Assembly (NCBI RefSeq): GCF_001704415.2
Contig: NC_030816.1
Coordinates: 74,603,713-74,667,712, forward strand
Direction of reading: 5' to 3'
Length of the DNA: 64,000 bases
Source of the DNA: Capra hircus
Taxonomy: Eukaryota; Chordata; Mammalia; Artiodactyla; Bovidae
Part shown: in pieces, positions 11,746 to 23,800 of the stretch
Layout of the letters: each line of letters opens with the position of its first letter
Numbering within the stretch: position 1 is the first letter of the stretch
Notes under the pieces: generated by a model
Seen by the model: only the letters and a program-made list of their open reading frames with translations
The model's database searches: none
What the model was told of the DNA's origin: nothing
Program-made: the position numbers and the translations under genes

Positions 11746-14384
11746 GTACACGGAATTGCATTTTCTAGGCTCTTTGAGAGTCTATTGTGTTTTCAGTTCT
11801 AATAATACTTTTGGCACTACAGAGAGTCTGACTCTGTGATTGAAATTAAAAGTCAGTGTAGAAAGGAAAATGGAAAGATCATCATGGTTTGGTCAAATGC
11901 TCAGCATAGCGAGATCGCCTCAGTTCCCTCCTTTGGGTATGCCTGGATGCTTGGAACGGCCCCAAGACAAGCTGCCCTTACCTGTCCCTCCCCAAGCTCT
12001 TCTGCTCCCTGCTCTTGGCCACCCACCCCCACGGTGCACTATCACTGCCATGAGGACACAGAGGCACCCACCAACCCCCCAGGCAACCTGGATGTCCACT
12101 CGCCTTCCATCTGCCAGCATCCCAACTGCTCTGATGAGGATGCTGTGACTTTGAACTTCTTGAAATGTTTTCTTCACTAACCCCAGAAGAGGAGACGGCC
12201 TGCTGAGACACAGATGCAAGTGCAAAATCAACAGAGGCCAGGTCTTCTTTTGGCGACTGGAAGAAAGAGCTGAAGGCAGTGAAGTCTGCCTTTCACCAGG
12301 TGGGAGAACGTGAGCCATTCATGACTTCGACAGAATGAACCAGTCCCAGAGCCAGACGGACCCCTTTACCTGAATGAGCAGGTAAAATCACCAACAGTGA
12401 CTTGCACAAAATGGGATCTCATCTTCCCATACGACAGTTATCTCTTTGTCAAGGGGACCTGGAGATAGCTACAGCAGGAGTCCAGTTATGCACTGCTTCG
12501 CTCTGGTCTTGAGAAAGATGGACTTGCCCGCTCCTGTTTCAGGAGGGGCCTTTGGCCATCAGGGGCTGTCTGTACCACCAGTCTGAAACACTGAACACTT
12601 CTCTCCTCCTCCCCATCGTTCTCTCTCTACCCTCCTCCTTCTCTGCCCTCTTCCACGCCAGCACACTTATAAAGTCCATCCTTACCATTCTAGATAGTGT
12701 GTTTGGGGCACCTTATTATTTAATGGAATTCTGCAGTGCTTTACAGGCCAGGAGTATGGAAGACATTGTGTAACATTCTGTAGGAATGCATCTTGTTACT
12801 TAACAAAGATCATAACTGAAGCAAATATATATATTAAGTGTGTACATGCTTTCCTGTAAAATGTTTAAGAACACAAGTCATCTCCAACTTAAATATTTGT
12901 GGTGGATCCATATAATTTAGAGAGAAATGCAAGTTTAAAGCTCCATGGTTAATGTATTCAGTGTTCAAAACCATACCGAGTCATTTAGGCATGAAAATAT
13001 ACTTCATCTACTTTGACTACATCTGCAAGACCCTGTAGCTGCCAAATTTTCAGTTGGCTTCCTGTCTCATGGATAGAGTTTTTGGAAGATATTCTCAATA
13101 ATTCCTGCTTTAGGGATACACACAACACCTGCCACTGCCCACCTCAGATCACTTAGGGTTTTAATCTACTGATGCTCACACTACGAACAGATCAGATGTG
13201 GCCAAGTGTCCATGACAGTGACCTTGGTGGTCCAACACACTCCTGATAATTTAGCTGAGCCCCTGGCCTAAGGGAGGACAGGTGATTCCGGTCCTTTTCA
13301 GCCTCCTTAGAAGTTCAGGCCTTTCCTGAAGATCATGGTCAACTCCAAACCTGTCTATAGGGGCCAGGGTCAGCCATCTGCCCCTCAAGCTCCTGACTTC
13401 TCTTTCCTGCTTGCCCAGGGCTGGTCAACTCAGACCGGCTCCAGGTGACACAGCACATTCTGGGACAGAATGGTGCCTGCCTTTTCCTGTTCACAGTGTC
13501 AATCAGGTGCTCCACACAGTCCCCTTCTCCACCCCCACCCTGCCCAAACCCAACAAGAGCTATCGTGTTACCGAAGTTTCCTGGGAATGTGTAATTCATC
13601 AAACAGAAACCTACAATGAGAAGTATGAACAAATTCTACAAGTGTTTGCACCCCTGGGGGCAGTCAGGGCAGAAAAGCACTTTGTGCTTCTTGTCTCGGG
13701 GAGACTCTGGGGGCCGCCCAGCCAGCTGCCCCTGAATTACAGTCATAAGTCACGTGTGCAAAGTCTGGAGGAAAGCACTGTTCTCCAGGAGGACTGTTGC
13801 TCCATCAGTGGCTGGGCTGGGCAGCTCTGCAGCAGTGGGCTTGTTTCGTGGTCTCCCTCCTGTGGTCCTCTCTCTTCTGCCACATCCTCTCCAGTTTCTT
13901 CATTCTGTCCTCTCACCAGCCCTGTTCCTACCACCACACCTTTCTTACCACCAGCCCCCCACTACCCAGGCCAGTGGGCTTCATCCAAGGCCAGTCTCCT
14001 CTAGGCTGTTAAGACTCTAAGCTTCACCTCCTCACTTTCTCTAGGCTGGTACCTTGATAAAGTCTTCCCTGCTGATGCCCCAGTTTGAGACCTCAGCACC
14101 TTCCAGAGCCTTCTCTGCTCTTGAGGGAGCACACACACATCCTACAATGCTCTGTGCACACGAATATAACACACAGGCCTTCGGTAACCCAGAGGTGACT
14201 GTCTGGGGAGAAAGTGCAACCTTAAGGAACATGGTCATGGGGAGGATGTGGGGACCATCTCTAGGGGCCGGATGGTAACCCTCCAATGAGACAAAGCTGG
14301 CAAACTTCAGCCCACAGCTAAACAGGGATCACAGACAGCTTTTGTTTTGCTTGTGCACTTTTCTAAAATTCTTATTTAGTTGTC
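11746..14384. other. Unassigned DNA
   Basis: 2.6 kb with no supportable gene or named repeat. GC is moderately raised at 11940-12330 and 13390-14000, which creates several overlapping reading frames on both strands. None shows a recognisable domain, start context or splice structure. Confidence 0.4.
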
Positions 14385-14606
14385 ATGCATGCTAAGTTAC
14401 TTCAGTCATGTGCAACTCTTTATGACGCTATGGGCTAGAGCCTGCCAGGCTCCTCTGTCCCTGGGATTCTCTAGGCGAGAATACTGGAGTGGGTTGCCAT
14501 GCCTTCCTCCAGGGGGTCTTCCCGGTCCAGGGACAAAACCAGTGTTTCTTAAGTCTCCTGCATTGGCAGCTGAGTTCTTTGCCACTAGTGCCACCTGGGA
14601 AGCCCA
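14385..14606 (-). mobile_element. Bov-tA SINE
   Basis: CATGCTAAGTTACTTCAGTC through the Bov-A unit, then a degraded tRNA part ending GCCACCTGGGAAGCCC. Confidence 0.9.
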
Positions 14607-14696
14607 TTTAGTTATCAACATTGTACAATTAGGAGAATTCACATGAAAAACTGTATTTCTGGAGTCTTTTGAAAACTTGAAGTTGTAGCCACGTGG

Positions 14697-14720
14697 AATC
14701 TACATGACCACGTGTAGATT
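14697..14720. repeat. Small inverted repeat
   Basis: AATCTACA / TGTAGATT arms of 8 bases separated by 8 bases, next to two CACGTG-like E-box motifs. Probably chance. Confidence 0.4.
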
Positions 14721-14738
14721 TAGGGGGACTAAAGATTG

Positions 14739-15082
14739 ATGCTTTTGAACTGTGGTGTTGGAGAAGACTCCTGAGAGTCCCTTGGACTGCAAGGAGATCC
14801 TACCAGTCCATCTTTGGAAGGAATGATGCTAAAGCTGAAGCTCCAGTACTTTGGCCACCTCATGCGAAGAGTTGACTCATTGGGAAAGACTCTGATGCTG
14901 GGAGAGATTGGGGGCAGGAGGAGAAGGGGACGACAGAGGATGAGATGGCTGGATGGCATCACTGACTTGATGGACGCGAGTCTGAGTGAACTCCGGGAGT
15001 TGGTGATGGACAGGGAGGCCTGGCGTGCTGCGATTCATGGGGTCGCAAGAGTCAGACACGACTGAGCGACTGAACTGAAAGA
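14739..15082 (+). mobile_element. BovB LINE, 3' end
   Basis: Starts at GATGCTTTTGAACTGTGGTG and runs to the terminal GACACGACTGAGCGACTGAA. Its frame 14814-15065 encodes the C-terminal BovB tail (GRRRRGRQRMRWLDGITD). 5'-truncated, non-functional. Confidence 0.92.
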
Positions 15083-15084
15083 CT

Positions 15085-15290
15085 GTACCAGAATTTATTT
15101 ATGTATGTGGCTGTGCCAGGTCTTACTGGTCACACACGGGATCTTTGATCTCATGCAAGATCTTTAGTTGCCACCTGTGAACTCTCAGTTGTGGCCTGTG
15201 GGATCTAGTTCCCTGACCACGAATCAAACCCAGGCCCCGTACATTGGGAACTCGGAGTCTTAGCCACTGGACTGCCAGGGAAATTCCTGT
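15085..15290 (-). mobile_element. CHR-2-type tRNA-derived SINE
   Basis: Reverse orientation: T-rich start, GGGATCTAGTTCCCTGACCA, AATCAAACCCAGGCCCCGTA, ending CTGCCAGGGAAATTCC. Cetartiodactyl SINE. Confidence 0.8.
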
Positions 15291-15764
15291 GCCTGAATTT
15301 AACATGCCATTGGGGCTGCTCTACTTTCCTGGGGCCCTAAGGGCTTCAGGCTGGGGAAGGTCTTTCTTCCCCAGGGGATGGGCGAGGGGCCACCAGCCCC
15401 CTGGGTAACCAGTGCCAGGTGAGGATTTGGAGGAATTCAGAGTCAGGATTCTCTGCTCAGTACCTGCACGTCTAGAATCAAAAGCAAGTAAGTGAAAAAA
15501 CTTGCACCTGAATAAACACGGTTTCTCAGTGACGCTGATGTCAACACTTCTAACCAACTCAGAGGCTGTGTCACTCAGGAAGTTCCTCAGAGGTCAAGGA
15601 AAATCAGTTTTGGGGAGGCCCCTGGGGAAGGGAAGGGAGGGGGTTGCTGGCTTCAGGGACAAGTGACCTGTAGTCACATAGGGTCCATGCTTGGTTTAAT
15701 GCTCTGCTGATGTTATCTTAAATTAATGATGTATTGAACAAGGGTCCCAGAGTTTCATTTGCAC
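15291..15764. other. Unassigned DNA
   Basis: No gene or recognised repeat. Confidence 0.4.
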
Positions 15765-15952
15765 TAAGAATCTGCCAGCAGTACAGGAGACCTGGGTTCA
15801 ATCCCTGGATCAGGAAGATCCCATGGAGAAGGGAATGATAACCCATGCCAGTATTCTTGCCTGGAGAATTCAATGGACAGAGGAACCTGGTGGACTATAG
15901 TCCATGGGGTTGCAAAGAATCAGATATGACTGAGCGACTGACACTTTCACTA
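15765..15952 (+). mobile_element. Bov-tA SINE
   Basis: AAGAATCTGCCAGCAGTACA, B box GGGTTCAATCCCTGG, Bov-A body to GACTGAGCGACTGACACTTT. The first bases of the tRNA part are missing. Confidence 0.88.
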
Positions 15953-16039
15953 TCAAGCAGTTTCCCCCAATGATGTAGCCAGTCCTAGCAGAGCTTAACC
16001 TACCCAGGACCACCCATCTCACCAAAGAGATATTTTTCA

Positions 16040-16186
16040 CATGAGATGCTTTAAAAGAAATTTTATTATTCTTTGACCACCCTGTTCTGGCACGCAGGAT
16101 CTTTGTTCCCCAGTCAGGGATTGAACCCATGCTTCCTGCAGTGGAACTCAGTGTCTTAATCATTGGACCACCAGGGAATTCCCCAG
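16040..16186 (-). mobile_element. CHR-2-type SINE
   Basis: T-rich tail side at 16050-16075, then CAGTCAGGGATTGAACCCAT and GGACCACCAGGGAATTCCCC. Reverse orientation. Confidence 0.8.
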
Positions 16187-16675
16187 GTAAGATGCTTTAA
16201 AGAGACTTGAAATGTTGATGGATGCCCCCGGGGCTCTAGTGCTCTGAGCAGAGAGTGATTTCGTGTGAATTGTGCCCATCAGTGAAATTAGAGAATCCAG
16301 TCAATAGACGATGGAGTTTCCAAGAGAATGTGGGAACAACTTAACACACTGTTAAGTGATCAGAGGGCTGCTGCTGTCTCCGGGGGCTGAAGTTAACAAC
16401 ATCTTTTCTGCTTTAAGAAATTTTGCAGATTGTTGGATGGGTGGACCTGAGTCAGCTGGGCTACAAGTGGAGTTGTGGTGTTGTGAAACTGCAATGCTCA
16501 CAGCCTTCAAGTAAATGTAAATGTTTTGGAAACCTCTGGAGAGTAATCTGTGGGGTTGCTACTTTCCTTCCAAAGGAGTGCACATAAATACCTCGCTGCC
16601 ACAACAGTAACTTAGACAAATGCTTTCAGGATTTAAACTCCCACAATGGAGTATTTCTGCAAGTATATTAGGGTG
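16187..16675. other. Unassigned DNA
   Basis: No gene or recognised repeat. Confidence 0.4.
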
Positions 16676-17627
16676 ATGAAAGTGAAAGAGGAGAGTGAAA
16701 AAGTTGGCTTAAAGCTCAACATTCTGAAAATGAAGATCATGGCATCTGGTCCCATCACTGCATGGCAAATAGATGGGAAACACTGGAAACAATGTCAGAC
16801 TTTATTTTGGGGGGCTCCAAAATCACTGGATCTTCCCTGGTGGCTCAGACGGTAAAGCATCTTCCTACAATGTGGGAGACCCAGGTTCGACCCCTGGGTC
16901 AGGAAGATCCTCTGAAGAAGGAAATGGCAACCCACTCCAGTACTCTTGCCTGGAAAATTCCATGGATGGAGAAGCATGGTGGGCTACAGTCCATGGGGTC
17001 GCAAAGAGTTGGACATGACTGAGTGACTTCACTTTCACTTTCAAAATCACTGCAGATGGTGATTGCAACCATGAAATTAAAAGACACTTACTCCTTGGAA
17101 GGAAAGTTATGACCAACCTAGATAGCATATTGAAAAGCAGAGACATTACTTTGCCAACTAAGGTCCGTCTAGTCAAGGCTATAGTTTTTCCAGTAGTCAT
17201 GTATGTATGTGAGAGTTGGACTGTGAAGAAAGCTAAGTGCCAAAGAATTGATGCTTTTGAACTATGGTGTTGGAGAAGACTCTTGAGAATCCCTTGAACT
17301 GCAAGGAGATCCAACCAGTCCATTCTGAAGGAGATCAGTCCTGGGTGTTCTTTGAAAGGAATGATGCTAAAGCTGAAACTCCAGTACTTTGGCCACCTCA
17401 TGCAAAGAGTTGGCTCATTGGAAAAGACTCTGATACTGGGAGGGATTAGGGGCAGGAGGAGAAGGGGACGACAGAGGATAAGATGGCTGGATGGCATCAC
17501 TGACTCGATGGACGTGAGTGTGAGTGAACTCCGGGAGCTGGTGATGGACAGGGAGTCCTGGAGTGCTGCAATTCATGGAGTCACAAAGAGTTGGACACGA
17601 CTGAGTGGCTGAACTGAACTGAACTAA
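16676..17627 (+). mobile_element. BovB LINE, 3' part, carrying a nested SINE
   Basis: Starts in the region just after the reverse transcriptase active site (AGTGAAAGAGGAGAGTGAAA), continues on both sides of a Bov-tA (16829-17041), and ends CTGAGTGGCTGAACTGAACT. Frames encode degraded BovB thumb/C-terminal text with stops. Inactive. Confidence 0.92.
16829..17041 (+). mobile_element. Bov-tA SINE nested in BovB, with target-site duplication
   Basis: A near-consensus Bov-tA (TTCCCTGGTGGCTCAGACGG, B box GGTTCGACCCCTGGG, Bov-A body, CACTTTCACTTT tail) bracketed by an exact 11-bp duplication of BovB sequence, CAAAATCACTG, at 16818-16828 and 17042-17052. Confidence 0.96.
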
Positions 17628-17667
17628 TTAGAGTCTTTTGCTAAAATTCTAGCTCATACATGGTGCT

Positions 17668-17882
17668 GTGCTCAGTCACTTAGTTGTGTCTGACTCTTTG
17701 TGACCCTGTAGACTGTAGCCCTCTAGGCTCTGCTGTCTGTGGAATATTCCAGGCAAGGATAGTGGAGTGGATTGCCATTTCCTCCTCCAGAGAATCTTCC
17801 TGACCCAGAGACTGAATCCATACATCTTGCGTCTCCTGCACTGACAGGTGGATTCTTTACCACTGTGCCACCTGGGAAGCTC
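17668..17882 (-). mobile_element. Bov-tA SINE
   Basis: CTCAGTCACTTAGTTGTGTC through GCCACCTGGGAAGCTC, reverse orientation, moderately diverged. Confidence 0.9.
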
Positions 17883-17924
17883 ATATGTGGACCTTATAGT
17901 AATTAAAAGATGAAATGAGGAAAC

Positions 17925-18300
17925 TCTTTGCTGGTCCAATGATTGGGACTCAATGGCACCCCACTCCAGTATTCTTGCCTGGAAAATCCCATGGACAGAG
18001 GAGCCTGGTGGGCTGCAGTTCATGGGGTCACTAAGAGTCGGACACGACTGAGAGACTTCCCTTTCACTTTTCACTTTCATGCATTGGAGAAGGAAATGGC
18101 AACCCACTCCAGTGTTCTTGCCTGGAGAATCCCAGAGATGAGTGAGGCTGGTGGGCTGCTGTCTATGGGTCACACAGGGTTGGACACGACTGAAGCGACT
18201 TAGCAGCAGCAGCAGCAGCTTCCACTGCAGGGAACTCAGGCTTGATCCCTATTTGGGGAACTGAGATCCTGCAAGCTGTATGGTTCAGCAAAAAACAAAA
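17925..18300 (+). mobile_element. CHR-2-type SINE split by a Bov-A2
   Basis: The left piece (TTGCTGGTCCAATGATTGGG) and right piece (CTTCCACTGCAGGGAACTCA ... GGGGAACTGAGATCCTGCAA) are the halves of one CHR-2 SINE with an A-rich tail. Confidence 0.7.
17950..18216 (+). mobile_element. Bov-A2 SINE
   Basis: Two Bov-A units, from CAATGGCACCCCACTCCAGT to GACTTAGCAGCAGCAGCAGC. Inserted in the CHR-2 element and therefore younger. Confidence 0.92.
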
Positions 18301-18319
18301 AGGGAATTGATAGATTTTA

Positions 18320-18745
18320 ATGGGTTGAATTGTGTCCTTTCCCAAGCAAATGTTGAAGTCCTAAGCCCCAGTACCTCAGAACGTGTCATTGTTTAGAAGG
18401 TCAATATTGATGTAATTAGTTAAGATGCGATCACACTGGAGTTAGTGGAAGCTTAATCTAATGTGACCAGTGTCCTTGTAAGAAGAGGGAAGGACGCATA
18501 GACACCCAGGTGAGACAGCCATGTGACAATGACCGAGGCGGAGGTGAAACACTACAGCTGCTGGATGGTGAGTGTCAAGGTTTGGTGGCCACCCTAGTAG
18601 AGGATGGGGCTCTGAAGGCTTCTTCTCTCCAGCTCATTGAGGGCCCTTGACTTTGAACTTCACCCCTGAAAGTGTGTAAGAGCACACTTCTGTTGCTTCA
18701 AGCCACCCAAGTTGTGGTAGCCAACCAGCAGTCCTAGGAAACTAA
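18320..18745 (+). mobile_element. MLT1-type LTR
   Basis: TGGGTTGAATTGTGTCCTTT, AATGTTGAAGTCCTAAGCCC, GACCAGTGTCCTTGTAAGAA and the end TTGCTTCAAGCCACCCAAGT match the MaLR layout also seen at 8508. No internal viral sequence adjoins it. Confidence 0.7.
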
Positions 18746-18774
18746 CCTGAAATATATAAGTGAAAAAACAAAAA

Positions 18775-18885
18775 GTGAAGTCGCTCAGTTGTGTCCAACT
18801 CTTCGCGACCCCACGGACACCAGGATCCTCCATCCATGGGATTTTCTAGGCAAGAGTACTGGAGTGGGTTGCCATTTCCTATATA
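18775..18885 (-). mobile_element. Bov-A monomer
   Basis: GTGAAGTCGCTCAGTTGTGT to AGTACTGGAGTGGGTTGCCA, reverse orientation. Confidence 0.88.
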
Positions 18886-19002
18886 GGTCTTCCTCAAATA
18901 GATCTTTTTTCTTTTTGGGTAAATCCAATTCTTTGTGGATCTCTAGATTTACAATTTTAAAGAAAAAGAGGCACTCCATATTTTTTTATATCTTGATCTC
19001 AC

Positions 19003-19836
19003 TTCAGTTCAGTTCAGTTCAGTCGCTCAGTCGTGTCTGACTCTTTGTGACCCCATGAATCGCAGCACGCCAGGCCTCCTTCTCCATCACTAACTCCCGG
19101 AGTTCACTCACACTCACGTCCATCGAGTCAGTGATGCCATCCAGCCATCTCATCCTCTATCGTCCCCTTCTCCTCCTGCCCCTAATCCCTCCCAGTATCA
19201 GAGTCTTTTCCAATGAGTCAACTCTTCGCATGAGGTGGCCAAAGTACTGGAGTTTCAGCTTCAGCATCATTCCCTCCAAAGAAATCCCAGGGCTGATCTC
19301 CTTTAGAATGGACTGGTTGGATCTCTTTGCAGTCCAAGGGACTCTCAAGAGTCTCCTTCAATACCACAGTTCAAAAGCATCAATTTTTCAGCGCTCAGCT
19401 TTCTTCACAGTCCAGCTCTCACATCCATACGTAACCACTGGAAAAACCATAGCCTTGACTAGACAGATCTTTGTTGGCAAAGTCATGTCTCTGCTTTTGA
19501 ATATGCTATCTAGGTTGGTCATAACTTTCCTTCCAAGGAGTGTCTTTTAATTTCATGGCTGCAGTCACCATCTGCAGTGATTTTGGAGCCCCACAAAATA
19601 AAGTCAACCACTGTTTCCACTGTTTCCCCATCTATTTCCCATGAAGTGATGGGACCAGATGCCATGATCTTTGTTTTCTGAATGTTGAGCTTTAAGCCAA
19701 CTTTTTCACTCTCCTCTTTCACGTTCATCAAGAGGCTTTTGAGTTCCTCTTCACTTTCTGCCATAAGGGTGCTGTCATCTGCATATCTGAGGTTATTGAT
19801 ATTTCTCCTGGCAATCTTGATTCCAGCTTGTGCTTA
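19003..19836 (-). mobile_element. BovB LINE, 3' part
   Basis: Begins with the BovB 3' pentamer tandem (TTCAGTTCAGTTCAGTTCAG) and runs without a large gap to TTGATTCCAGCTTGTGCTT, just past the region encoding the reverse transcriptase active site. 5'-truncated with frame breaks. Confidence 0.94.
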
Positions 19837-21254
19837 AAGCTCCCCAAATGTTGGCCTCATTAGTAAATTTCAGTATTTTTAATGCGTGCTGTAGTGCTTA
19901 GTACTATAATACTATTAACAAGAGGTGATTCTAGTCTGAGTATTACATTAAGGAGAGTAGCTTTCATGAACAAGGGTGTAACTATTATAGTGAATGTGTA
20001 GGAATCCTCGAATGTGATCGAGGCTGTTGCACTTTTGTCTCTCATTCTTAAGTTTCTCTGTAGGCTTAATCCTCTCCTTGTCCAGGCTGAAAGAACTAGA
20101 AGATTTTCTGGTCATTTACAGTTTTTTTCTGGTCACTTTCAGGCCCAACTTAAAAATTAATATGCCCAGGTTGGTATGGTATTGAAGCTTGAACCTTCTC
20201 TAAAACTTCTTTCCTGTTCATCCATCCAGGATTAATACGTGAGCACAGAGTGAACTTCTGGAGTGATGGAGCCAGTACACTTTTGGATCGTTTGCAATAA
20301 CGCTTAGCTGTTCTAATGAACACAAGCTGTGCTACTGATCCAGAAGCAGGTGCATAAGCGAAGTGCGCGGCTCATGGGCCAGATGGAAATAAGTGATGCA
20401 TAAAATCCATGCATGATATTTATTTCCCAGAGAAGTGATGCATCGACTGAAGTTTTCCTGAATCGCTTTAAGACATGGTTTAGTGCCAATAAAAGGTCTG
20501 CTAACTAGCTACATCCTGGGACATGTCCTGGGGTTGGTCTAATGAGTCTGTAAATAGTCTGTAAATAAACATGATCCATGTATAATCTTAGCCTGAATGA
20601 GCCACACTAGCAAAACTCCCTCATTCTCATTCTAATTTCTCATGTGCAGTCAGAAAATTTACTAAAATCTCCAGGAGGTTTGGCCAAAGGAAGTTATGGG
20701 TCTTGACCCTGCAAACAAAACCATTGCGACTGTCGTCTTGCTTGTCTGCTTAAAATTTAATTTTAATTGTGGTCATTCAAACCATAGCCAGGGGAAATGT
20801 GGCATCTGGAAAGATAGCTATCTAAGGAAACAAAGAGTTCAGCTTTTAAAACAGGCTATAGGAATGTATGTGCAATCACTAACTTTCCCTCTTAGGAAGG
20901 CAAGCCAGCACTCTAGGTCTCTCCCAATGAATGCACTATGATCGACACCTTGACCATAGGATGTTAATATCTGAAAGGATTCTCTATAACTGCCTGACTC
21001 CGGGGAGAGAATTGAGTAAGTGAGAGCTCTTTGAGTCTGAACGTAGTTTCATGGAGGAGGCTATGCAGTGTCGGAGTCTCAGGTTTGGAGGAACATGAGT
21101 GAGCTATGACCCGGAAGAGCTTTCCCGGCAGTGACTCAGTGGTGCTTCTTCATCTCAAAATGATGCCCAGACACAGTACTCACATTCAGTGGCTTCTTCA
21201 TAAACATTTACTGGAAGAGGAACTCCTAGTGAGAGGCTGCGTTGTGTAGATGGG
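19837..21254. other. Unassigned DNA
   Basis: 1.4 kb, AT-rich, without a gene or a repeat I can name. Confidence 0.4.
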
Positions 21255-21690
21255 GCTACACTGGCTAGCTCTGCCCCTTATTTCCTGTGTGGTTTTGACA
21301 AGTTACTTAGCCTTTCTGTGTTTCCATTGCCTCATCTGCAAAATGATGAGTTGTTGTGAGGATTAAACAATGGTTGGCTGATAAAGAATCTACTTGCAAT
21401 GCAGGATACCTGGGTTCGAATCCCTGGGTAGGATCTATCCTGTGGATAAGTGAATGGCTACCCACTCCAGTGTTATTGCCTGGAAAATTCCATGGGTGTA
21501 GGAGCCTGGTGGACTGCAGTCCATGGAGTGGCAAAAAGTTGGACATGACTGAAAGACTAACATTTTCACGTTTTTTTTCCTTCAGATGTAAAAGAAACAA
21601 TTATGATAGTAATTGGCATTTAGCAGGGTTATATAAGTGTTGCTGTTGTTATTACAGTAGACATATTAATATCCTCCTTGAATGCTGACT
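21255..21690 (+). repeat. MIR SINE split by a Bov-tA
   Basis: Left part has GACAAGTTACTTAGCCTTTC and CCTCATCTGCAAAATGATGA ... GTGAGGATTAAA; right part (21602-21690) continues with TTATGATAGTAATTGGCATTTAG. Confidence 0.65.
21372..21594 (+). mobile_element. Bov-tA SINE
   Basis: GGTTGGCTGATAAAGAATCT, B box GGTTCGAATCCCTGG, Bov-A body to CATGACTGAAAGACTAAC. A 7-bp repeat AAACAAT (21365-21371 and 21595-21601) is a possible target-site duplication. Confidence 0.88.
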
Positions 21691-21907
21691 TTCAGAATGT
21701 TGAAGTGGTTCTCCATATTTCATTAGCTCATTAGAAGAGTATAGAAGAGTTATAGCTTATCAAGATATTTTCATGGCCAAATAGCATTTGATATTTAAAA
21801 ATCTTGAGGTTTTTTTTTTTTTAATTAACATATGCAGTCGAGTACTTATTCATTAAATTTACTGCTTGCCAAATTCCATGCTAGGTACTAAGGAAACCAA
21901 GTAGTTA

Positions 21908-22035
21908 GTGAAAGTTAACGTGTTAGTCGCTCAGTTGTGTCTGACTCTTTGTGACCCCATGGACTATAGCCCGCCAGGCTCCTCCATCCATGGGCTTCTC
22001 CAGGCATAAATACTGGAGTGGGTAGCCATTCCAGG
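21908..22035 (-). mobile_element. Bov-A monomer
   Basis: GTGAAAGTTAACGTGTTAGTCGC to AATACTGGAGTGGGTAGCCA in shortened form, reverse orientation. Confidence 0.88.
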
Positions 22036-22710
22036 GAAAGTGAATGGTAAACGAAGTCATTCTTTGTTTTTCTTCTACGTTTTTAGAATCTAAATCTTAT
22101 TGGTTAAAAAACATTTAATTTTGTCCAGTCTCACAAATTTTCTGAAAGCACTTTGACTTTGTATCTTAAATATTTATACTTTCTTAAACTGGTCCTCACA
22201 GGACCGTTTTGCAGCCTTCTTTGGCTTACTAACAAAGCTTCCATTAAAGAAGAAATTAACTGATGTTCAGTGTATTTGTACAAGAATAATTTCATTTTTA
22301 AAAATAGATTAGATTTATTTGAAACAGACATTTGAAAAAAGTTCTAAGTGCATTATTTTGTATTTGTTTATTTCTCCCCCCCACTGAGTGAAAAACAGAA
22401 GGCGTCTCAACATAGTAGGAGAGTGGGTGATTGAGGGTGCCGAGGCTGTGACCCCTGGGAGGTGCCTCCAGCAGGGCTGGGTGTAGCTGACACAAGCTGT
22501 CACTCCCTCTTCTGGGTTCATGAATGCCATGTACCTGATGGCATTCTTCTTCGTAGAGTCTGGATGCCACCTCACAGCCCACCTCCAAGCAGAGCACTAA
22601 GTGACTCCCCCCTGGACACAGGGAGTCTTCATTTGAGGTGAGACTTGTTTTAACCCCAAGTCTGCAGGAGACTGTGGTTAGCAGTCAGGTACATGCTTAC
22701 CTTTAAAGGC
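22036..22710. other. Unassigned DNA
   Basis: No gene or recognised repeat. Two overlapping - strand frames at 22298-22597 have no recognisable domain. Confidence 0.4.
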
Positions 22711-23290
22711 TCCGTATTAGTACCTAGTGCTGGGGTAACTCAGAATTACAATCTGGATGGCTTAAACAATAGAAACGCATAGTCTCCCAGTTCTGGAGGC
22801 TCCAAGTCCAACACTGGAGATGAGGCAAGGCTGTGCGCTCTCCAAAGGCTCTGGGCGAGGATCCTTCCTTGCTTCTTCTAGCTCCTGATGGTCCTGGCAA
22901 TCCTTGGCTTGTAGGTGCAACCCTGTGATCGTCACCTCACATGGTGTTCTCTGGGTGTCTGCACTCTGTCTTCCTCCAGACACAGTGTGTCTGTATGTCT
23001 GTGTGGCTGTGTTTCTTTTCCTCTTGGAAGGACAGCAATCATGTTAGATTAGGGGCCCACCTACTTCAGTATGACCTCACCCATTACATCTACAGTGATC
23101 ATATTTCCAAATTCAGCCACATTTGTGGAGCTGCTGGTTCCAGAGTGTGGGGAGGTGTGGGTTTAGCACCCAGGACATTGGAGGTGACCATGGGCTCTGC
23201 GGCAAGATTGTCAGGTGAGGCAATAGGCTTGTGGTTCTAAGAACGACTTGAATTTAGCGGGCAGGGACACTATTCAATCTGGTACAGGCT
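22711..23290 (-). mobile_element. MLT1-like LTR
   Basis: Antisense MaLR layout: GATGGCTTAAACAATAGAAA and AGTTCTGGAGGCTCCAAGTC at the left, GATTAGGGGCCCACCTACTT in the middle, GGACACTATTCAATCTGG at the right. An extra stretch near 23100-23240 does not fit well. Confidence 0.65.
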
Positions 23291-23686
23291 TTGCCTTCTG
23301 TCTTCATCACACAGCTGGCTTTTCCCCAGTGGTAGTTGCTGGCTTGGTCTTGGAGGGTAAGAAAGAGGGCTGGCATGGGAGACAGGGGACACAGGTGATG
23401 GGGAGAGGCCGTGAGAGGATCTGTTTGCCGGCAAAGGGTAGTGATGGTGGATGAGATGCTCGGAATACGCACCTGGGAGAGGTGGGGGCCTGCACACTAG
23501 GAAGAGGGACACATTCCACTCACTCACAGCTTGGTTCACAGCTGGATCCAACCCACAACTGCATACTGCCCTGCTTACCATCCCTCCTCCACTCCCCCCC
23601 ACCTCCCCACCCCGCATCCCCTGTGTGGAGTCTGGCTTGTTCCTCTCCCAGCCCGACTGATTGTATAAGACCAACTAGGGGATAGG
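23291..23686. other. Unassigned DNA
   Basis: No gene seen. C-rich stretch at 23580-23620 (CACTCCCCCCCACCTCCCCA). Confidence 0.4.
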
Positions 23687-23800
23687 GACTTCCCTGGCAG
23701 TCCAGTGGTTGCGACTCTGCCCTTCCACTGCCGAGGTCACAGGTTGGATTCCTAGTCGGGGAACTAAGGTCCTGCCTACTGTGGGGCCAAAATAATGGGG
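23687..23800 (+). mobile_element. CHR-2-type SINE
   Basis: GGGACTTCCCTGGCAGTCCA, B box GGTTGGATTCCTAGTCGGGG, then GGGGCCAAAATAA. Confidence 0.82.

Noticed and set aside
11836..12318. Overlapping frames on both strands near 12 kb
   Set aside because: Competing frames in every register and no recognisable homology; composition effect.
13411..14004. A 197-codon + strand frame
   Set aside because: No domain, no splice or promoter context, Ser/Pro-rich composition typical of non-coding GC-rich DNA.
18198..18216. (CAG)n run as a triplet-repeat locus
   Set aside because: It is the normal terminal CAGCAG of Bov-A2; the same run occurs at the end of other copies.
22298..22597. Possible processed pseudogene on the - strand
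   Set aside because: Neither of the two frames resembles a protein I know; no poly-A tail or flanking duplication found.
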